From: Streptomyces sp. GKU 895
Lineage (GTDB): Bacteria > Actinomycetota > Actinomycetes > Streptomycetales > Streptomycetaceae
Reading direction: 5' to 3'
Length of the DNA stretch: 64,000 bases
Assembly: GCA_002027195.1 (NCBI GenBank)
Contig: MWJO01000017.1
Coordinates: forward strand, 1-64,000
Shown: positions 17,714-25,958 of the stretch, piece after piece
Layout of the letters: each line of letters starts with the position of its first letter
Numbering within the stretch: the stretch's first letter is position 1
Translations under genes and position numbers: made by a program
Notes under the pieces: model-generated
The model's input: only the letters and a program-made list of their open reading frames with translations
What the model was told of the DNA's origin: nothing
Database searches by the model: none

Positions 17714-18356
17714 TGCGAGTCACCCCAGCCACGGTCTTCTGGCCGACCTCGACCGCGACATCCACGCCCTCGGGCAGGTAGATGTCGACGCGCGAACCGA
17801 AGCGGATCAGACCGATGCGGTCACCCTGCTCGACCTTCGTGCCCTGCGGGATGTAGGGGACGATGCGACGGGCCACCGCGCCGGCGATCTGGATCATCTC
17901 GATGTCACCGAGTTCGGTGTCGAAGTGCCAGACGACGCGCTCGTTGTTCTCGCTCTCCTTGTTGAACGCCGGCACGAACCCACCCGGGATGTGCTCGACC
18001 GACGTCACCGTGCCGGAGAGGGGCGCGCGGTTGACGTGGACGTTGAGCGGGCTCATGAAGATCGCGACGCGGGTGCGGCCGTCCTTCCACGGCATGATGC
18101 TCTGCACCACACCGTCGGCGGGCGAGATGACGCGGCCCGTGGCGATCTCGCGCTCGGGGTCGCGGAAGAACCACAGCATGCCCGCCGCGAGCGCGGTGGC
18201 GGGCACGGCGACGGCCTTGGCGGCGCCGGACTTGCGCGCGCGCACCAGGCTGAGGGCTGCGGTGGCGACGGTCGGAAGAAGCCACGGCGATGCTCCGCGC
18301 GCGAGGCGTACGCCGACCTGGCTGTCGCGAGGTGCAGAGGTTTGGCTGTGGGGCAT
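17700..18356 (-). CDS. psd: Phosphatidylserine decarboxylase proenzyme
   Basis: A 218-residue pyruvoyl enzyme of the short (Psd-A) type that converts phosphatidylserine to phosphatidylethanolamine. The self-cleavage site is the FGSRVD motif near residue 187, where the Ser becomes the pyruvoyl group. WFFRDPER, SPADG and MSPLNVHVNR are conserved active-site regions. One hydrophobic segment lies near residues 20-60. The ATG at 18356 was preferred; a longer frame upstream extends into the terminator of the preceding operon. Confidence 0.92.
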   Translation of the reverse strand: MPHSQTSAPRDSQVGVRLARGASPWLLPTVATAALSLVRARKSGAAKAVAVPATALAAGMLWFFRDPEREIATGRVISPADGVVQSIMPWKDGRTRVAIFMSPLNVHVNRAPLSGTVTSVEHIPGGFVPAFNKESENNERVVWHFDTELGDIEMIQIAGAVARRIVPYIPQGTKVEQGDRIGLIRFGSRVDIYLPEGVDVAVEVGQKTVAGVTRIDRD

Positions 18357-18479
18357 GGATGACCTTCGTAGCGGATGATGCCGCGCAGTGACGGGGGACG
18401 GCGGCTTTCCGGGGATCGTACCGGTCGGTGACCACAACTGGGCAAGCCAGGAAGCCGAGTCGGCGGCCGAAGAGGGTTG

Positions 18480-18516
18480 ACGGGGTGTGATCTTCTTCTC
18501 CAAGAAAACACCCCGT
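18480..18516 (-). terminator. Terminator of the ethylmalonyl-CoA operon
   Basis: A 9-bp outer stem (ACGGGGTGT with ACACCCCGT) encloses a second TTCTT/AAGAA stem. On the minus strand it begins about 11 bases after the dehydrogenase stop and includes TTTTCTT. It separates this operon from psd-pssA downstream. Confidence 0.75.
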
Positions 18517-18526
18517 ATCCGGACAT

Positions 18527-19732
18527 CTAGCCCTGGAATCGATACTCTTCGAGCAGCCTGCGACCGATGATCATTTTCTGGATCTCGGCGGTACCTTCGC
18601 CGATCAGCAGCATCGGTGCCTCTCGGTAGAGGCGCTCGATCTCGTACTCCTTGGAGAAGCCGTAGCCGCCGTGGATCCGGAAGGCGTCTTCCACGACCTC
18701 CTTGCAGTACTCGGAGGCGAGGTACTTCGCCATCCCAGCCTCAAGGTCGTTTCGCTCCCCGGAGTCCTTTTTGCGTGCCGCGTTGACCATCATCGCATGC
18801 GCGGCCTCGACCTTGGTAGCCATCTCGGCCAGCTTGAACTGGATCGCCTGGTGCTGGGCGATCGCTTTGCCGAAAGTGTGACGCTGCTGGGCGTACTGGA
18901 CACCCAGTTCGAAGGCACGCTGAGCGACGCCACAGCCACGCGCCGCCACATTGACGCGGCCGACTTCCACGCCGTCCATCATTTGGTAAAAACCTCGGCC
19001 GGTGACGCCGCCGAGCACGCGATCGGCCGGAATGCGCAGGCCATCCATGATCAGTTCGGTGGTGTCGACACCCTTGTAGCCCATCTTGTCGATCTTCCCG
19101 GGGATGGTGAGGCCGGGGCGGACCTCTCCGAAGCCGGGCTCCTTCTCGACGAGGAAGGTCGTCATCGACTTGTGGGGCGCGGTGCCCTCGGGGTGTCCTT
19201 CATCACTTCGGACGAGAACGGCGACCAGACTTGACGTCCCACCGTTCGTGAGCCACATCTTCTGGCCGTTGAGGACGTACTCGTCGCCGTCCTTGACCGC
19301 CTTGGACGTGATGGCCGACACATCGGAACCCAGGCCCGGCTCCGACATCGAGAAGGCGCCCCGGATGTCGCCGGCCGCCATGCGCGGCAGGAAGTGGTCC
19401 TTCTGCTCCTGCGTGCCGTGCTGCTTGAGCATGTAGGCCACGATGAAGTGGGTGTTGATGATGCCGGACACCGACATCCACCCGCGGGCGATCTCCTCGA
19501 CGCACAGCGCGTACGTCAGGAGCGACTCGCCCAGACCGCCGTACTCCTCCGGGATCATGAGCCCGAACAGGCCCAACTCCTTGAGCCCGTCCACGATCGC
19601 TTGCGGGTACTCGTCGCGGTGCTCCAGCTCGGTGGCGACCGGGATGATCTCCTTGTCCACGAAGTCGCGGACGGTGGAGAGGATTTCCTGCTGGATGTCG
19701 GTCAGACCGGCGGTCTGGGCGAGGCGTGCCAT
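18527..19732 (-). CDS. mcd: Acyl-CoA dehydrogenase, probable (2S)-methylsuccinyl-CoA dehydrogenase
   Basis: A 401-residue flavoprotein with the complete acyl-CoA dehydrogenase fold: FSMSEPGLGSDVSAI (substrate/FAD contact), WLTNGG, QRHTFGKAIAQHQAIQFKLAEM and the C-terminal IGEGTAEIQ, which holds the catalytic Glu. General family membership is certain. The specific reaction, methylsuccinyl-CoA to mesaconyl-CoA, is inferred from its place as the last gene of the ccr-meaA operon. The ATG at 19732 lies 5 bases after the hydratase stop. Electrons would pass to electron-transfer flavoprotein. Confidence 0.88.
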   Translation of the reverse strand: MARLAQTAGLTDIQQEILSTVRDFVDKEIIPVATELEHRDEYPQAIVDGLKELGLFGLMIPEEYGGLGESLLTYALCVEEIARGWMSVSGIINTHFIVAYMLKQHGTQEQKDHFLPRMAAGDIRGAFSMSEPGLGSDVSAITSKAVKDGDEYVLNGQKMWLTNGGTSSLVAVLVRSDEGHPEGTAPHKSMTTFLVEKEPGFGEVRPGLTIPGKIDKMGYKGVDTTELIMDGLRIPADRVLGGVTGRGFYQMMDGVEVGRVNVAARGCGVAQRAFELGVQYAQQRHTFGKAIAQHQAIQFKLAEMATKVEAAHAMMVNAARKKDSGERNDLEAGMAKYLASEYCKEVVEDAFRIHGGYGFSKEYEIERLYREAPMLLIGEGTAEIQKMIIGRRLLEEYRFQG

Positions 19733-19737
19733 CGGGC

Positions 19738-20244
19738 TCAGCCCTCCTGAAGTTCCGGGCGGCCGGGCTGCTCGCCGCCGCGCTCCTTGATGTAGGTCTC
19801 GGTCGGCACCATGACCTTGCGGCGGAACACGCAGACCAGCGTGCCGTCCTGCTTGTAGCCCTTGGTCTCGACGTAGACGATGCCGCGGTCGTTCTTCGAC
19901 TTCGACGGCCACTTGTCGAGGACGGTCGTCTGGCCGTAGATCGTGTCGCCGTGGAAGGTCGGCGCCACGTGCTTCAGCGACTCGATCTCCAGGTTGGCGA
20001 TCGCCTTGCCGGAGATGTCCGGGACGGACATGCCGAGCAGCAGCGAGTAGATGTAGTTCCCGACGACGACGTTCTTGCCGAAGTCCGTCGTCTTCTCCGC
20101 ATAGTTGGTGTCCATGTGGAGCGGGTGGTGGTTCATGGTGAGGAGACAGAACAGGTGGTCGTCGTACTCCGTGACCGTCTTTCCCGGCCAGTGCTTGTAC
20201 GTCGCCCCGACCTCGAACTCCTCGTAGGTGCGTCCGAACTGCAT
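19738..20244 (-). CDS. mch: MaoC-like hydratase, probable mesaconyl-CoA hydratase
   Basis: A 168-residue single-hotdog dehydratase. TMNHHPLHMDTNYA carries the hydratase-2 active-site pattern, a conserved Asn/His next to the catalytic His and Asp, and KHVAPTFHGDTIYGQT is typical of MaoC proteins. Context places it at the hydration of mesaconyl-CoA to beta-methylmalyl-CoA. The proteobacterial mesaconyl-CoA hydratases are about twice this length with two hotdog domains, so this protein would need to act as a dimer of single domains. It lies 5 bases after the lyase gene. Confidence 0.85.
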   Translation of the reverse strand: MQFGRTYEEFEVGATYKHWPGKTVTEYDDHLFCLLTMNHHPLHMDTNYAEKTTDFGKNVVVGNYIYSLLLGMSVPDISGKAIANLEIESLKHVAPTFHGDTIYGQTTVLDKWPSKSKNDRGIVYVETKGYKQDGTLVCVFRRKVMVPTETYIKERGGEQPGRPELQEG

Positions 20245-20249
20245 GGCGC

Positions 20250-21209
20250 TCAGGCCTCCGGGATCTCGAACTTGCTGGTGCGCTGCATGCCGGCGGCGCG
20301 TCCCTTGCCGGAGATGACCAGGGCCATCTTGCGGCTGGCCTCGTCGATCATCTCGTCGCCGAGCATCGCGGAGCCCTTCTTGCCGCCCGCCTCGGACGTG
20401 TAGTAGTCGTACGCGTCCAGGATCAGCTCGGCGTGGTCGTAGTCCTCCTGCGAGGGCGAGAAGATCTCGTTGGACGCCTCGACCTGGCCCGGGTGCAGCA
20501 CCCACTTGCCGTCGAAGCCGAGGGCCGCGGCGCGCTGGGCGACCTCGCGGTAGCCGTCGATGTTGCGGATCTGCAGGTAGGGGCCGTCGATCGCCTGGAG
20601 GTTGTTGGCGCGGGCGGCCATCAGGATCTTCATCAGGATGTAGTGGTAGGCGTCCGCCGGGTAGCCGGGCGGCTGCTCGCCCACGACCAGCGACTTCATG
20701 TTGATGGACGCCATGAAGTCGGCCGGGCCGAAGATGATCGTCTCGACGCGCTGGGAGGCCGTCGCGATCTCGTTGACGTTGTTCAGGCCCTGCGCGTTCT
20801 CGATCTGAGCCTCGATGCCGATCTTGCCGACCTCGAAGCCCATCGTCTTCTCGATCTGCGTCAGCAGCAGGTCCAGGGCGACGATCTGCTCGGCCGTCTG
20901 CACCTTCGGCAGCATGATGCAGTCGAGGTTCTGGCCGGCTCCCTCGACGACCGTGACGACATCGCGGTACGTCCACTCGGTCGTCCAGTCGTTGACGCGC
21001 ACGACCCTCGTCTTGCCGGTCCAGTCACCCTCGTTGAGGAACTTGACGATGGTGTGCCGCGCCTCCGGCTTGGCGAGCGGGGCGCACGCGTCCTCCAGGT
21101 CGAGGAAGACCTGGTCCGCCGGGAGGCCCTGCGCCTTCTCCAGGAAGCGGGGGTTGCTTCCCGGTACCGCGAGACACGAGCGGCGGGGACGCAGACGGTT
21201 GACGGTCAT
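20250..21209 (-). CDS. mcl1: HpcH/CitE-family lyase, probable beta-methylmalyl-CoA/malyl-CoA lyase
   Basis: A 319-residue TIM-barrel lyase of the CitE/malyl-CoA family. Visible are DLEDACAP near the N-terminus, LPKVQTAEQ, IEAQIENAQG with the metal-binding Glu, FGPADFMASI with the metal Asp, and GKWVLHPGQVE. In the ethylmalonyl-CoA pathway this enzyme splits beta-methylmalyl-CoA into glyoxylate and propionyl-CoA; the assignment rests on family and operon position. Its ATG overlaps the meaA stop (ATGA). Confidence 0.88.
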   Translation of the reverse strand: MTVNRLRPRRSCLAVPGSNPRFLEKAQGLPADQVFLDLEDACAPLAKPEARHTIVKFLNEGDWTGKTRVVRVNDWTTEWTYRDVVTVVEGAGQNLDCIMLPKVQTAEQIVALDLLLTQIEKTMGFEVGKIGIEAQIENAQGLNNVNEIATASQRVETIIFGPADFMASINMKSLVVGEQPPGYPADAYHYILMKILMAARANNLQAIDGPYLQIRNIDGYREVAQRAAALGFDGKWVLHPGQVEASNEIFSPSQEDYDHAELILDAYDYYTSEAGGKKGSAMLGDEMIDEASRKMALVISGKGRAAGMQRTSKFEIPEA

Positions 21210-23253
21210 GCGGGGACCTCCAGGGGGTCGAGCTTGTTCGCTTTCCGGATCTCGTCGACGATGCGGCCGATGATTCCGGTGATGTCGAAGTCCTTCGGGG
21301 TGAAGACGGCGGCCACTCCGGCGGCCCTGAGCTGCTCGGCATCGCCATTCGGGATGATGCCACCGGCGATCACCGGGATATCTGTGGCACCGGCCACATG
21401 GAGCCGTTCCAGCACGTCCGGCACCAGCTGGGCGTGCGAGCCGGAGAGGATCGACAGGCCGACCGCGTGCACGTCCTCGGCGAGGGCCGCGTCCACGATC
21501 TGCTCCGGGGTGAGCCGGATGCCCTGGTAGACCACCTCGAACCCGGCGTCACGGGCCCGCACGGCGATCTGCTCGGCCCCGTTGGAGTGCCCGTCCAGGC
21601 CGGGCTTGCCGACGAGGAAGCGGAGCTTGCCGACGCCGAGGTCCCTGGCCGTCAGGTCGACCCTGCGGCGGACGTCCGCCATGGGCGAGCCCTCTTCGGC
21701 GGGGACGGCCACCGGTGCGGAGGACACGCCCGTCGGGCGCGGAACTCGCCGAAGACCTCGCGCAGCGCCCCGGCCCACTCGCCGGTCGTGACCCCGGCGC
21801 GGGCGCACTCCAGGGTGGCCTCCATGAGGTTGGCGGTGCCCTTGGCGGCCTCCTTCAGCTTCTCCAGCGCCTTGCACGGGCGCGGGTGGTTGAAGGGCGG
21901 CTGGTAGCGGGTGTCGCGCCAGTTCTGGAGGCCGGCGATGACCCGGGCCTCGACCGCCGGGTCGACCGTCTGGATCGCGGTGTCGAGGTCGGCCGTCAGC
22001 GGGTTCGGCTCGGTCGTCTCGAAGATGTTGACGCCGACGATCTTCTCCTGGCCGGACTCGATCCGGGCCCGGCGTTCGGCGTGCGAGGAGACGAGCTGCG
22101 ATTTGAGGTAGCCGGACTCGACGGCGGCCATCGCGCCGCCCATCTCCTGGATGCGCTCGATCTCGGTGAGGGACTCCTCGACGAGCTTGCTCACCTTCGC
22201 CTCGATGACGTGCGAGCCCTCGAAGATGTCCTCGTACTCCAGCAGGTCGCTCTCGTGCGCCAGCACCTGCTGGATGCGCAGTGACCACTGCTGGTCCCAG
22301 GGCCGGGGCAGGCCCAGCGCCTCGTTCCAGGCGGGCAGTTGCACGGCACGCGCGCGTGCGTCCTTGGAGAGGGTGACGGCCAGCATCTCGAGGACGATCC
22401 GTTGGACGTTGTTCTCCGGCTGCGCCTCGGTCAGGCCCAGGGAGTTGACCTGGACGCCGTACCGGAAGCGGCGCTGCTTCGGGTTCTCGATGCCGTACCG
22501 CTCCAGCGTGATCTTGTCCCAGATGCGGCCGAAGGCGCGCATCTTGCACATCTCCTCGATGAAGCGGACGCCCGCGTTCACGAAGAAGGAGATGCGGGCG
22601 ACGACGTCACCGAACTTCTCGGCCGGCACCTGGCCCGAGTCCCGGACGGCGTCCAGGACGGCGATCGCCGTCGACATCGCGTACGCGATCTCCTGGACCG
22701 GCGTGGCCCCGGCCTCCTGCAGGTGGTAGCTGCAGATGTTGATCGGGTTCCACTTCGGGATGTGGGAGACCGTGTACGCGATCATGTCGGTCGTCAGGCG
22801 GAGCGACGGTCCCGGCGGGAAGACGTGCGTCCCCCGGGACAGGTACTCCTTGACGATGTCGTTCTGGGTCGTGCCCTGGAGCTTGGTGATGTCGGCGCCC
22901 TGCTCCTCGGCGACGACCTGGTAGAGCGCCAGCAGCCACATGGCGGTGGCGTTGATCGTCATCGAGGTGTTCATCTGCTCCAGGGGGATGTCCTGGAACA
23001 GCCGGCGCATGTCACCGAGGTGCGCGATGGGCACACCGACCCGGCCGACCTCGCCGCGGGCGAGGATGTGGTCGGAGTCGTAGCCGGTCTGCGTCGGAAG
23101 GTCGAACGCGACCGACAGGCCGGTCTGGCCCTTGGCGAGGTTGCGCCGGTACAGCTCGTTGGACGCCTCGGCCGTGGAGTGGCCGGCGTACGTGCGCATG
23201 AGCCACGGCCGGTCCTTCTCCCGCGCGCCGTCGGCGGGCTGACGCTCAGTCAT
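21206..23253 (-). CDS. meaA: Ethylmalonyl-CoA mutase, B12-dependent (frame broken once)
   Basis: A coenzyme B12-dependent acyl-CoA mutase that converts ethylmalonyl-CoA to methylsuccinyl-CoA. The N-terminal barrel shows RTYAGHSTAEASN and SVAFDLPTQTGYDSDH. The C-terminal cobalamin domain has DGHSNG (lower axial His), SILSGSH and AGGIIPN. The two parts lie in different frames and join near 21738, where one C is missing in a GCGCCC run; with it restored the protein is 682 residues, normal for MeaA. Without the repair it would look like separate large and small subunits, which I reject. It lies 17 bases after ccr. Confidence 0.92.
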
Positions 23254-23270
23254 CTATGACCCCGGGTGTC

Positions 23271-24614
23271 TCAGATGTTGCGGAAGCGGTTGATGGCGTC
23301 GATGTGCCGGTCGCGCATCTCCTCGTCGCGCACGCCGAGGCCTTCCTCGGGGGCGAGGCACAGCACGCCGACCTTGCCCTGGTGGAGGTTGCGGTGCACG
23401 TCGTACGCGGCCTGACCGGTCTCCTCCAGGGAGTAGGTCTTCGACAGCGTCGGGTGGATCTTGCCCTTCGCGATCAGCCGGTTGGCCTCCCAGGCCTCGC
23501 GGTAGTTGGCGAAGTGCGAGCCGATGATCCGCTTCAGCGACATCCACAGGTAGCGGTTGTCGTACTCGTGCATGTAGCCCGAGGTGGAGGCGCAGGTGGT
23601 GATGGTGCCGCCCTTGCGGGTGACGAACACGGAGGCGCCGAAGGTCTCGCGGCCGGGGTGCTCGAAGACGATGTCGATGTCCTCGCCGCCGGTGAGCTCG
23701 CGGATGCGCTTGCCGAAGCGCTTCCACTCCTTGGGGTCCTGGGTGTTCTCGTCCTTCCAGAACTTGTAGCCCTCGGCGTTGCGGTCGATGATCGCGTCGG
23801 CGCCCATCGCGCGGCAGATCTCCGCCTTCTGCGGGCTGGAGACGACACAGATCGGGTTGGCGCCACCGGCCAGCGCGAACTGCGTGGCGTACGAGCCGAG
23901 TCCGCCGCTCGCGCCCCAGATCAGGACGTTGTCGCCCTGCTTCATGGCGGCGCCGTTGCGGGAGACCAGCTGGCGGTAGGCGGTGGAGTTGACGAGACCC
24001 GGGGCCGCCGCCTCCTCCCAGGACAGGTGACCCGGCTTGGGCATCAGCTGGTTGGACTTGACGAGCGCGATCTCGGCGAGGCCGCCGAAGTTGGTCTCGA
24101 AGCCCCAGATGCGCTGCTCGGGGTCGAGCATCGTGTCGTTGTGGCCGTCGGAGGACTCCAGCTCGACGGAGAGACAGTGCGCGACGACCTCGTCGCCGGG
24201 CTTCCAGGAGTTCACGCCCGGTCCGGTGCGCAGCACGACGCCCGCGAGGTCGGAGCCGATGATGTGGTACGGCAGGTCGTGGCGCTTGGCCAGGTCGCTG
24301 GTGCGGCCGTAGCGCTCCAGGAACCCGAAGGTGGACAGCGGCTCGAAGATCGAGGTCCACACCGAGTTGTAGTTGACGCTGGACGCCATGACGGCGACCA
24401 GGGCCTCGCCCGGGCCGAGCTCGGGCAGCGGGACCTCGTCCAGGTGGATCGACTTGCGCGGGTCCTTGTCGCGGGTCTCCAGACCCGCGAACATCTCCGT
24501 CTCGTCCTTGTGCACGGTGATCGCGCGGTACGACTCGGGGAGCGGCAGGGCGGCGAAGTCGGCCGGAGTCGAGTCCGGCGACTGGATCGCGTCCAGGATG
24601 TCCTTCGTGGTCAC
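23271..24614 (-). CDS. ccr: Crotonyl-CoA carboxylase/reductase
   Basis: A 447-residue medium-chain reductase that carboxylates and reduces crotonyl-CoA with NADPH and CO2 to ethylmalonyl-CoA, the committing step of the pathway and a source of polyketide extender units. NADPH motif GASGGLGSYATQFAL, plus GFETNFGG and IGSHFANYREAW, which correspond to regions holding the CO2-binding Phe/Glu and His in characterised enzymes. The GTG at 24614 was chosen for its CCGGAGG site. First gene of the five-gene operon; upstream DNA holds several palindromes. Confidence 0.95.
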   Translation of the reverse strand: MTTKDILDAIQSPDSTPADFAALPLPESYRAITVHKDETEMFAGLETRDKDPRKSIHLDEVPLPELGPGEALVAVMASSVNYNSVWTSIFEPLSTFGFLERYGRTSDLAKRHDLPYHIIGSDLAGVVLRTGPGVNSWKPGDEVVAHCLSVELESSDGHNDTMLDPEQRIWGFETNFGGLAEIALVKSNQLMPKPGHLSWEEAAAPGLVNSTAYRQLVSRNGAAMKQGDNVLIWGASGGLGSYATQFALAGGANPICVVSSPQKAEICRAMGADAIIDRNAEGYKFWKDENTQDPKEWKRFGKRIRELTGGEDIDIVFEHPGRETFGASVFVTRKGGTITTCASTSGYMHEYDNRYLWMSLKRIIGSHFANYREAWEANRLIAKGKIHPTLSKTYSLEETGQAAYDVHRNLHQGKVGVLCLAPEEGLGVRDEEMRDRHIDAINRFRNI

Positions 24615-24825
24615 GGTGTTGCCTCCGGCGATACGCGTCCTGAGGGAGGGACGCTGAGGGTTACGTCGGTGCCGTCGGTTCGGCGGTCTTGGTGTGCGGC
24701 AGCGCTTTGTGGCGCGGGAGGTTGCCTGTGACGCAGGCGTCCGGGCGGGGCAAGCCGATGACTTGTTGGGACAGCCGACGTGCGAAAGGTCTCTGCACGC
24801 CGGCCGCCCGGACTCCTTCAACGTA

Positions 24826-24863
24826 TGACACCGCGTGTCACCTGGCAAGGCACTGAGTGCCAG
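24826..24863. promoter_or_regulatory. Palindromes upstream of ccr (candidate operators)
   Basis: TGACAC-cgc-GTGTCA (24826-24840) is a perfect 6-bp inverted repeat. GGCACT-g-AGTGCC (24849-24861) lies a few bases away, and an overlapping CTGGCA...TGCCAG pair spans 24842-24863. They sit about 210-250 bases upstream of the ccr start. The TetR gene next door is a natural candidate ligand-responsive repressor, but the pairing is inferred. Confidence 0.5.
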
Positions 24864-24961
24864 CAACCGCTCTCAGGTGAAATCTTTACGTAACAAATGA
24901 GCGATGATCGATCGAACACGGCTTGAATTCCGCTCGAAAAGGGGCTCTGACATGCCAAAAC

Positions 24962-24979
24962 GCCACCCCGAAGGGTGGC
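24962..24979 (-). terminator. Intrinsic terminator after the TetR gene
   Basis: On the minus strand a GCCACCC / GGGTGGC stem with a 4-base loop is followed by GTTTTGG. It begins 26 bases after the TetR stop, so the TetR transcript probably does not read into ccr. Confidence 0.75.
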
Positions 24980-25004
24980 CGTCATCACAGCGGAGGCGGA
25001 CGGT

Positions 25005-25814
25005 TCAGCGGTCCTTGAGGGCCTCTTCGATGGTCCGCATCACCTGGTCCAGGGGGGCGTCGGTGCGCGCGACCGTCACCAGGACCTCGCCGTGGGTGGA
25101 GACCGTCGCGGCGGACGGCTGCGGAGCGGCCGTGCGTCCGGCCCCGATGCCGGTCCCGAAGGTCTTCCGTACGATCGCGAAGGCGTGGTCCAGCTGGGCC
25201 TCCACGTCGCCCTGCCCGCCGGCCCGGAGCCAGCGCCGCAGCACGTGGTTGTGCGCGGTGACCACGGCGGACGCGGCGACCTCCGCGAGCAGCGGGTCGT
25301 CGTTGGCGTCGTCGTCGTGCGCGTGCTCGTCGAAGTGGCCGAGCAGATAGCGGGTGAACAGGCGCTCGTAGCGCGCCACCGACGCGATCTCCGCCTCGCG
25401 CAGGGTGGGCACCTCGCGCGTCAGCTTGTAGCGGGCGACCGAGATCTCCGGCCGGGCCGCGTACATCCGCATGACTTCCTTGATGCCGTTGCACACCGTG
25501 TCGAGCGGATGCTCGTGCGGGGGAGCCGCGTTGAGCACGGCCTCGGCGCGGATCAGGGTGTCGTCGTGATCGGGGAAGATCGCCTCTTCCTTGGAGCGGA
25601 AGTGGCGGAAGAAGGTACGGCGCGCGACTCCGGCCGCGGCCGCGATCTCGTCGACGGTGGTCGCCTCGTACCCCTTGGTCGAGAACAGCTCCATCGCCGC
25701 GGCCGCCAGTTCTCGGCGCATCTTGAGCCGCTGGGCGGCCGCGCGACTGCCTGCGGCACTCTCCGGCGCGTCGGGCGTAGCTGGTGTACGTGAGGACTTG
25801 GCGGGCTGGGACAT
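25005..25814 (-). CDS. TetR-family regulator next to the ethylmalonyl-CoA operon
   Basis: A 269-residue repressor. The N-terminal helix-turn-helix is clear: AAAMELFSTKGYEATTVDEIAAAAGVARRTFFRHFRSKE, the standard TetR pattern. The C-terminal ligand domain is longer than average and ends in an extension (TAAPQPSAATVSTHGEVLV...) with no assigned role. The ATG at 25814 was chosen over a start at 25832. It lies between the hydroxyacyl-CoA dehydrogenase gene and ccr on the same strand, with its own terminator. Regulation of one or both neighbours by an acyl-CoA ligand is a reasonable inference. Confidence 0.88.
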   Translation of the reverse strand: MSQPAKSSRTPATPDAPESAAGSRAAAQRLKMRRELAAAAMELFSTKGYEATTVDEIAAAAGVARRTFFRHFRSKEEAIFPDHDDTLIRAEAVLNAAPPHEHPLDTVCNGIKEVMRMYAARPEISVARYKLTREVPTLREAEIASVARYERLFTRYLLGHFDEHAHDDDANDDPLLAEVAASAVVTAHNHVLRRWLRAGGQGDVEAQLDHAFAIVRKTFGTGIGAGRTAAPQPSAATVSTHGEVLVTVARTDAPLDQVMRTIEEALKDR

Positions 25815-25958
25815 GACCCGAACGTACTGCATGTGCGCAGGTTGGCGCTCATGTCCCGGGTAGCCCCCGCCCGCGGCGGGCGGGGGGTTCCGGGGATTCC
25901 GTGCGGGTCGAGCAGCCCGCCCCAGTCCTCGTTCGTTCTGTACCAGTCGCCGGACGCG

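Larger units (their letters stand above)
24615..25004. other. Intergenic region upstream of ccr
   Basis: About 390 bases without a convincing gene. It holds the 5' region of the ethylmalonyl-CoA operon (minus strand), palindromes at 24826-24863 and the TetR gene's terminator at 24962-24979. AT-rich DNA at 24880-24900 stands out against the local GC content and could contain a promoter element, but I cannot assign hexamers with confidence. Confidence 0.5.

Noticed and set aside
21206..23253. Separate large and small subunit genes for the B12 mutase
   Set aside because: A single missing C joins both parts in one 682-residue protein as in other MeaA proteins, and the second part has no good start or ribosome-binding site.
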